Made by a program: the position numbers and the translations under genes. A stretch of DNA of 64,000 nucleotides from Nectonema munidae (taxonomy: Eukaryota > Nematomorpha > Nectonematoida > Nectonematidae): assembly GCA_030549495.1 (NCBI GenBank), contig JAUIRK010000945.1:1943501-2007500 (forward strand). The letters are read 5' to 3'. Numbering within the stretch: position 1 is the stretch's first letter; every line of letters begins with the position of its first letter. The notes beneath the pieces are model-generated. The model saw only the letters and a program-made list of their open reading frames with translations. It was not told the origin of the DNA and ran no database searches. Of the stretch, positions 58,877 to 64,000 are shown piece by piece.

Positions 58877-59577
58877 TAGAGCTTCTGATTTCTCGATAAA
58901 ATTTACTTCTCGAGAAACGAGAAAAAAAATATATGATTCTCGAGACTCGAGAAAAGTTTCGAGAAGTTAAAAAATATTTTGTTTTATTAGTAAAATGACT
59001 TTTTTAAAAAACAAGAGTATTTAAAGATTCGTTTTTCAAACTCAATCGTTTTGGAGATAAAATTCTTCCGCATTGACAATAAGTTGGTTGGATGCATAAA
59101 AGAGAATTTTTTAACAATTACATCGATTCTGATAAATCAAAATTTTTGTTTTGTTTGAACATCTGTAGTTCTTCTTCTATTGTACTAACTTTTTCTTCTT
59201 TTTTATCCTATAGATGAATTCTTTAATTTCTATATTTAAACTTTGAGTTAGAGATTCTTGTTCAAACTCATCAACAGATTCTCGACTTGAATTTGGCTTT
59301 CTTGTATAACAGTCCCATGCTCCGAATAATGAGAAAAAATTTTATCAAAAATATTTTTTGCACATTCTAAACTTTCTTCAAAATTTGAATATTCAAATGT
59401 TGATCGTGCATTACACATAATTATTTATTTTTTATTAATATTTATTCAAAATTTAACATGTTTTCAGTAATAAATTTTTTTTTAAATTCTTGAGTCTCGA
59501 CAAAAATTTCTCGAGAATCAAGAAATAAAAAAATTCTAAAATTCATCTCGAGATGAAATCTCGAGACAGAAGCTCTA
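58877..59577 (-). mobile_element. hAT derivative with TAGAGCTTC termini, copy 2 (701 bp)
   Basis: The termini TAGAGCTTCTG and CAGAAGCTCTA are perfect inverted repeats here. ATGTGGAT flanks both sides (58869-58876 and 59578-59585), a perfect 8-bp target duplication. It is about 90% or more like copy 1 by eye, with the same decayed hAT C-terminal scrap, so the family spread as an already internally damaged element. Confidence 0.92.
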
Positions 59578-59585
59578 ATGTGGAT

Positions 59586-61965
59586 TCATTAAATGTAGAT
59601 AAGTGAATAACACTTCCAATTAAAGAAGCAATCATTTCATTCATTCATTCATTCATTGTCTTTTTTTAACAAAGAAAATATTTTTTCATCAACATATTAA
59701 TTAAACTTATTCAAACATTTGAATCTCTAAATAAAGGATTAAAAAATTGTCAATTGTAAAACCTTTTTTCTTTAGAATATTTTTGAGATCAAAGTTCATT
59801 ATACACTTGAAAGAATAGAGATTATTCAAAAGTAGCTTCATTTTTCAAGAATTGAAACATTCTCTCAATTCCGAAAAAGAAAAACTTTATAACCTACCTC
59901 AGAGGTATATATGTATATATATATATATCTTGGAAAATAGAAAAAATAAGCCAAATTAGTGTAAGTACTCTGAACCATTCAATGATCATGTATATACTAT
60001 GGATATCTCCCATTTTCAATCAATCCAAATTTGAATGCATCAATTATAGTAAATTAACAAGACTGTCGCCTTTATTGAATTTCTGTTTATTTCAAGGTAG
60101 CTGCAATAATGTTAACTTCTAACTTAGCCGTTTTTTTAGTCACTCCTTTCTTAATCCCTTTCGTGATTTAAGCATGTTACAGCAAGTGTTTGGTTTGGAA
60201 AAAAAACTTACGAAAATCTTTAATAAGATAAGGATAGAGTATTTCATAGCAGTAAGCGTGGATCAAGAAAATGTGTTAAGTTTTTTTTATCGCTAAGACT
60301 AAGAAGTGCTCGCAAAATGGAAACATTTTATGCCATTTTAGATTGTAGCATCAACAGACACACCTCTTTCGACGTCTTTAAATGGAGAAGTCAGTGTGTC
60401 AGTGGATTAGAATAACAAATCGTATCTGAGGGCGTCACGAGCAGAGACATCATTATTATTATTATTATTATATGGGTTCATGCGATATTGAGTTTGCCTT
60501 CCTAGCGGACTCCATTAGTAAAAAAAGGTAGCAATGATTGATAGAGTAAACAAACAATACTTAAATAACTATATATATATGTATATCTGTTTGTTAGCAA
60601 GTATAGTAGAATTTATACACGCATTTGCATATATGGGTGTCTGTTTATTTCACCTACGTGAGCAATTTTTGCTTAATCAAAACATAACCTACACTGCTAG
60701 TAATCACGAAAGCTTATTCAATGGAAGACTGCTCAATAATCAATCAGAAACCACATTTAAGGTGAAAAATGGAGCAAGGATCCCATCTTGGGCCGAGTAA
60801 AGAAACGCAATTGTTGAGCGCATAGTTTCGTCTAAAATTATCATATAAAATTGGGCAAACTTTTTCCACCACTTACCCTAAAAACACCCTAATGAAGCAA
60901 ACCAAATTTAAATAAACACCAAGCAGTTAATTAAATGTGCATAGTATTCAAAGAAAGTATTTGTTCCAAATTAAAATATGGAGATTATGATGGGCAAAAA
61001 AAATCATTGAAGTAACTTAACATCTTCATTATAGAGCGCATTTCGAAGATTCTAATAAATGTGATAGAAAGTGAAACTGAAATGGTAAAAACAAAACCCA
61101 CCTGGGCAAACTCCTTAAAAAGACTTCAGTTGGCCTCAAAATATGAATGGTTGGTTGTTAAAGTTTACAAAAGTATAAAAGCGATATTTGCGTCACCCCC
61201 ATCAAAGTTCACGACAAGTCAGGAAAGAATTTTTGAACATCATTCTCACATAAGGAGTCGTCAAGTGCGTCTAGACTCTAGATTCAAATTCATCCTTTTC
61301 TTCGTAATAAAATTTGATCGAGGTGAATCTCTTTTTTGCATATGGCATCGCATGGCACAAGTTCGATTCTTTCGTTAATTTTGATTGGCTCTGTGTATTC
61401 AAGATTTTATGGCTGCTTTTCAATGTGGTTGTACAAGAAATTTGAACATTCTCAGTGCTACAGTTCAAATAATATAATTATAACTAGTATAGCTCTTTCC
61501 AAATCTAGTAATTTTCTAGATTAATTTTAGTACTCAGAAAATAGATAAAAACTTTAAATTACCTCACAAATAGCTTTGTGACGAGGATTCAAGTAATGAT
61601 TGGGAAAAGAATTTTTAAAAATTTGAATTCTGACATTTGGAAGTCGTTTTTAACGCTTCTTCCATAAATTTTCAGATTTATTGCGTCATTACTTTTGACA
61701 CTTCTCATAATTCTACGCATAAAATAAATGATTTTATAGCTGTAATAAATCACTATATCAAAATAAAGGGATTGAATGAATGAATAGTAGTGTAATAATA
61801 ACAATGTTATTGCGAAACAATTTTATTACAGCGACATGACTGAAATGGTTAGGGCTTTTACAAAACTAAAAAAAAATACAATAAGCTATACAAAATTTGA
61901 ATTAAAATACCATTTTTAGTTCCTCTTCTTGATCAACCATTTTATTTCCTGACTGAGCAGAGAAA
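59586..61965. other. Spacer with microsatellites
   Basis: It holds (ATTC)n at about 59638-59656, a TA-rich tract at 59908-59928 and (ATT)n at 60450-60470. Open frames at 60534-60800 and 61061-61378 lack homology I recognise and splice context; I do not call them. Confidence 0.5.
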
Positions 61966-62020
61966 ATGCCTCCTTTCGGACAATCAGGAATATCATCGTC
62001 CAATCCAGGGCGTTTAGCAG
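61966..62020 (+). CDS. Candidate first coding exon (MPPFGQSGISSSNPGRLA)
   Basis: An ATG preceded by an A-rich context (GCAGAGAAAATG) opens 18 codons with high-complexity, Gly/Ser/Pro-rich coding, ending at GCAG|GTAAAT, a good donor. GC content is clearly higher than the neighbourhood. The partner exon is not in view: the following sequence is a transposon fossil, so the intron probably runs past the window's end. Protein unknown. Confidence 0.4.
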
Positions 62021-62138
62021 GTAAATGATCTCTTCAAATCTTGTTAAAAAACAGGAAAACTGTTTTTACTTATTTTTTTTATAATAACTTGTAACTTTGT
62101 GAAATATCTTGATTATTATTTAACAACAAACATGTGTA

Positions 62139-64000
62139 CTAGAGTGCCCCAAAAAAGTGAAGTTTTTATTTTTGTTTTAAGCACATGTTAAATCAATTCT
62201 CTGATCAATAATCAGAAATTGTGCGGAATATCATTCTTTTTAACAAGAGTTTTCTCACACCTCGAACGAGCCAAAAAAAATTTTGAAAAATGTATTTTCG
62301 GCAAAAAAACAAAATTTTCTGTTATAAACAATAAACAAACATAAAAAACATATTAAATATATACTTTTTTTGGAGAAGCTATTGCTTTTCTGTTTGTACT
62401 CAATCCAAAAGATGAATTCTTTTGACGCTGAAAATGGGGGAGAAATTTTTAACGAAGAGAAAAAAGACATGGACTGCTTGCTCAAAAGATCTTCAATTTG
62501 AACATTTTTGAATGAAATTTCATTTGCTTCAAACCGTTAAAGATTATTTAACATCAATTTCTTTTTCTCGGATGTGATAAGAGTGGAAAAAAAGCTAGAG
62601 GTGAAAGGTTTTCCCTGAGATAACATAGATGCCTCTTAAACTTTTTCATGGCAGTTGTCGCTATTTTATAATCCATTTTCTGATGGTCTTCAAGTGTACA
62701 AAGAAGATTAAGGTCATTTGGAGCATTCACACCATGTGGAGAGTTAAACCAAGTTTGTACGTAAACTGAAACAACGAAAATGCATATTCTTCTCAGACTA
62801 TTTTCTTCATATTGTGTTAAATCAAACAATTCTTTAATTAAAAATATTTTAAGACAGCATATACACTTTGCCATCCAGCGAGCTCTGTTGTAAGCTCCAG
62901 GTTGTTTTATTTTATAATTCATCTCTCCTAGAAACGCAAGGCTTCGTTTTAATAATTCTAATTCATCATCATGAGGTTGCTTTTTTAAATTTCATTTTTC
63001 AAAATTTCCATAACTTCTGGTTTTTTTCGGCGAAACACAAAGATCAAGAGAATCTTGCTCAACTTGGGTTTCAAAAGATTTATAAGAATGCGCTGATATA
63101 GAAGACCATTTTAATTTAAATCTTTCGAAAATTCCAATAAACCCGTTGAAACAAAAAATGAATCAAAGACTGCAGATATAAGCAATTCATGAATTTGATG
63201 TCGGCAGGGAAAAAAAAGCAAATGATGATCAATTTGGTTTTGAAAAAGTGAACAAGCTCCTTTATTAACTCCAGAGTTTACAGCGGTTGTATCAAAATAC
63301 AATCCAGCAATTCATGGTAAGCAAGAAGGCCAATCTTTAATTACTTTCAAAACTGTGTCAGCAATTATCTTACCTGATCCTTGAGACAACTCTGGAACTG
63401 CAAGAATTTTTTCAATATTTTTTTCGGATACGACAATTGCAAGCCTTTCTGATTTTTTAATTGAAGAGTTTGTCTTAAGTGTTTTGATGTCAAAATGCAT
63501 AATTAAAGGAGTATTTGGACAAAAATTTTCTTTGATAGTCTGAGCTAAAGAACTTCGAATTTTTTTTCATGGAAGAACTTGAAAAAGTAATTTGATTTAA
63601 ATTAACGCCAGCAGATGACAAGGCTGGAGTAATAATATGCACGGCTTTTCGAATAGAAGTGCATGTTCTGTCAAAGCGGCTATAAACTCTTCATTATTTA
63701 GTATTTCCTTTTGTTTTTAAGATTTTTTGTCGGTGTCTTCCTAAAAGATGAAGTTGGTGCACAAGATGGCTCATAATCTGCTTCATTTATGTCATTGTCA
63801 AAAGAAATTGAAGTATTTGTGCTTTCTAAAGCAACATATAAGCTTTCTTTTTCTTCTAAACATTTTCTATAATATAAATTTCTCTTGATTTTATATTTTT
63901 AGAAAATTTTTTACCTTCTTCACCAATAAACATATTTTTCTTACCTCTTTCTTGGATCATTAAGAAAAGCTAAATCTTCTTTGTTTTTTTAATCAAAATT
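62139..64000 (-). pseudogene. Decayed DNA-transposon transposase, runs off the window
   Basis: Minus-strand pieces read in order from the window's edge: 63500-63312 (IADTVLKVIKDWPSC), 63302-63111 (FDTTAVNSGVNKGACSLF; FFPCRHQIHELLISAVF), and 62980-62554 (PGAYNRARWMAKCICCLKI; WFNSPHG). The motif set (TTAVN-G-GA, CRHxxHE, RARWMA) matches a widespread but, to me, unnamed transposase-like family in insects and cnidarians. Several frame breaks are present. CTAGAGTGCCCCAAAAAAGT at 62139 looks like the element's terminal repeat; the other end is beyond 64000. Confidence 0.6.

Overview
This is an AT-rich (roughly 70-75% AT by eye) metazoan window with short GT-AG introns, a recognisable animal C1GALT-type gene and many DNA transposons (hAT, piggyBac, MULE) and short non-autonomous elements. 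The character fits an arthropod; a copepod such as a sea louse is my guess, not something the sequence proves. I see no bacterial genes, no LTR or viral fossils, no CRISPR array and no convincing tRNA or rRNA gene.

Layout. 1-11 kb: a minus-strand core-1 beta-1,3-galactosyltransferase gene (exons between 3650 and 7925) whose large intron carries a tRNA-like SINE and a 702-bp hAT derivative; a 182-bp MITE lies at 1319. 11.2-14.8 kb: a ZMYM1-like hAT transposon with a perfect 8-bp target duplication. 15.6-43.6 kb: a tandem segmental triplication (units A, B, C of about 12.7, 9.5 and 5.7 kb). Each unit starts with the tail of a piggyBac fossil, then carries an intact 368-codon single-exon pseudokinase gene, a conserved GC-rich block and a short ATG exon. 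A and B also carry a ZBED-type hAT fossil and the 3' exons of a putative single-pass membrane protein. In unit A a near-pristine MULE with a 9-bp target duplication sits inside an exon of that membrane-protein gene.

44-54 kb: a minus-strand two-exon host gene fragment, a Gln/Pro-rich minus-strand exon, a ZBED-type hAT fossil, a piggyBac with all three catalytic Asp motifs but broken frames, and directly beside it a plus-strand multi-exon gene resembling the SAMD3-like family of animal proteins. 54.8-58.6 kb: a candidate non-autonomous element carrying two arrays of ~150-bp tandem repeats. 58.9-59.6 kb: a second copy of the 700-bp hAT derivative. 62.1-64 kb: a decayed transposase gene running off the window.

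The most notable signal is the pseudokinase array. Three copies keep full-length open frames, with only 4-14 residue differences, while their flanks have gained and lost elements. The catalytic-loop Asp and DFG Gly are absent while the ATP-site Lys and metal-site Asp remain, which suggests a retained non-catalytic function.
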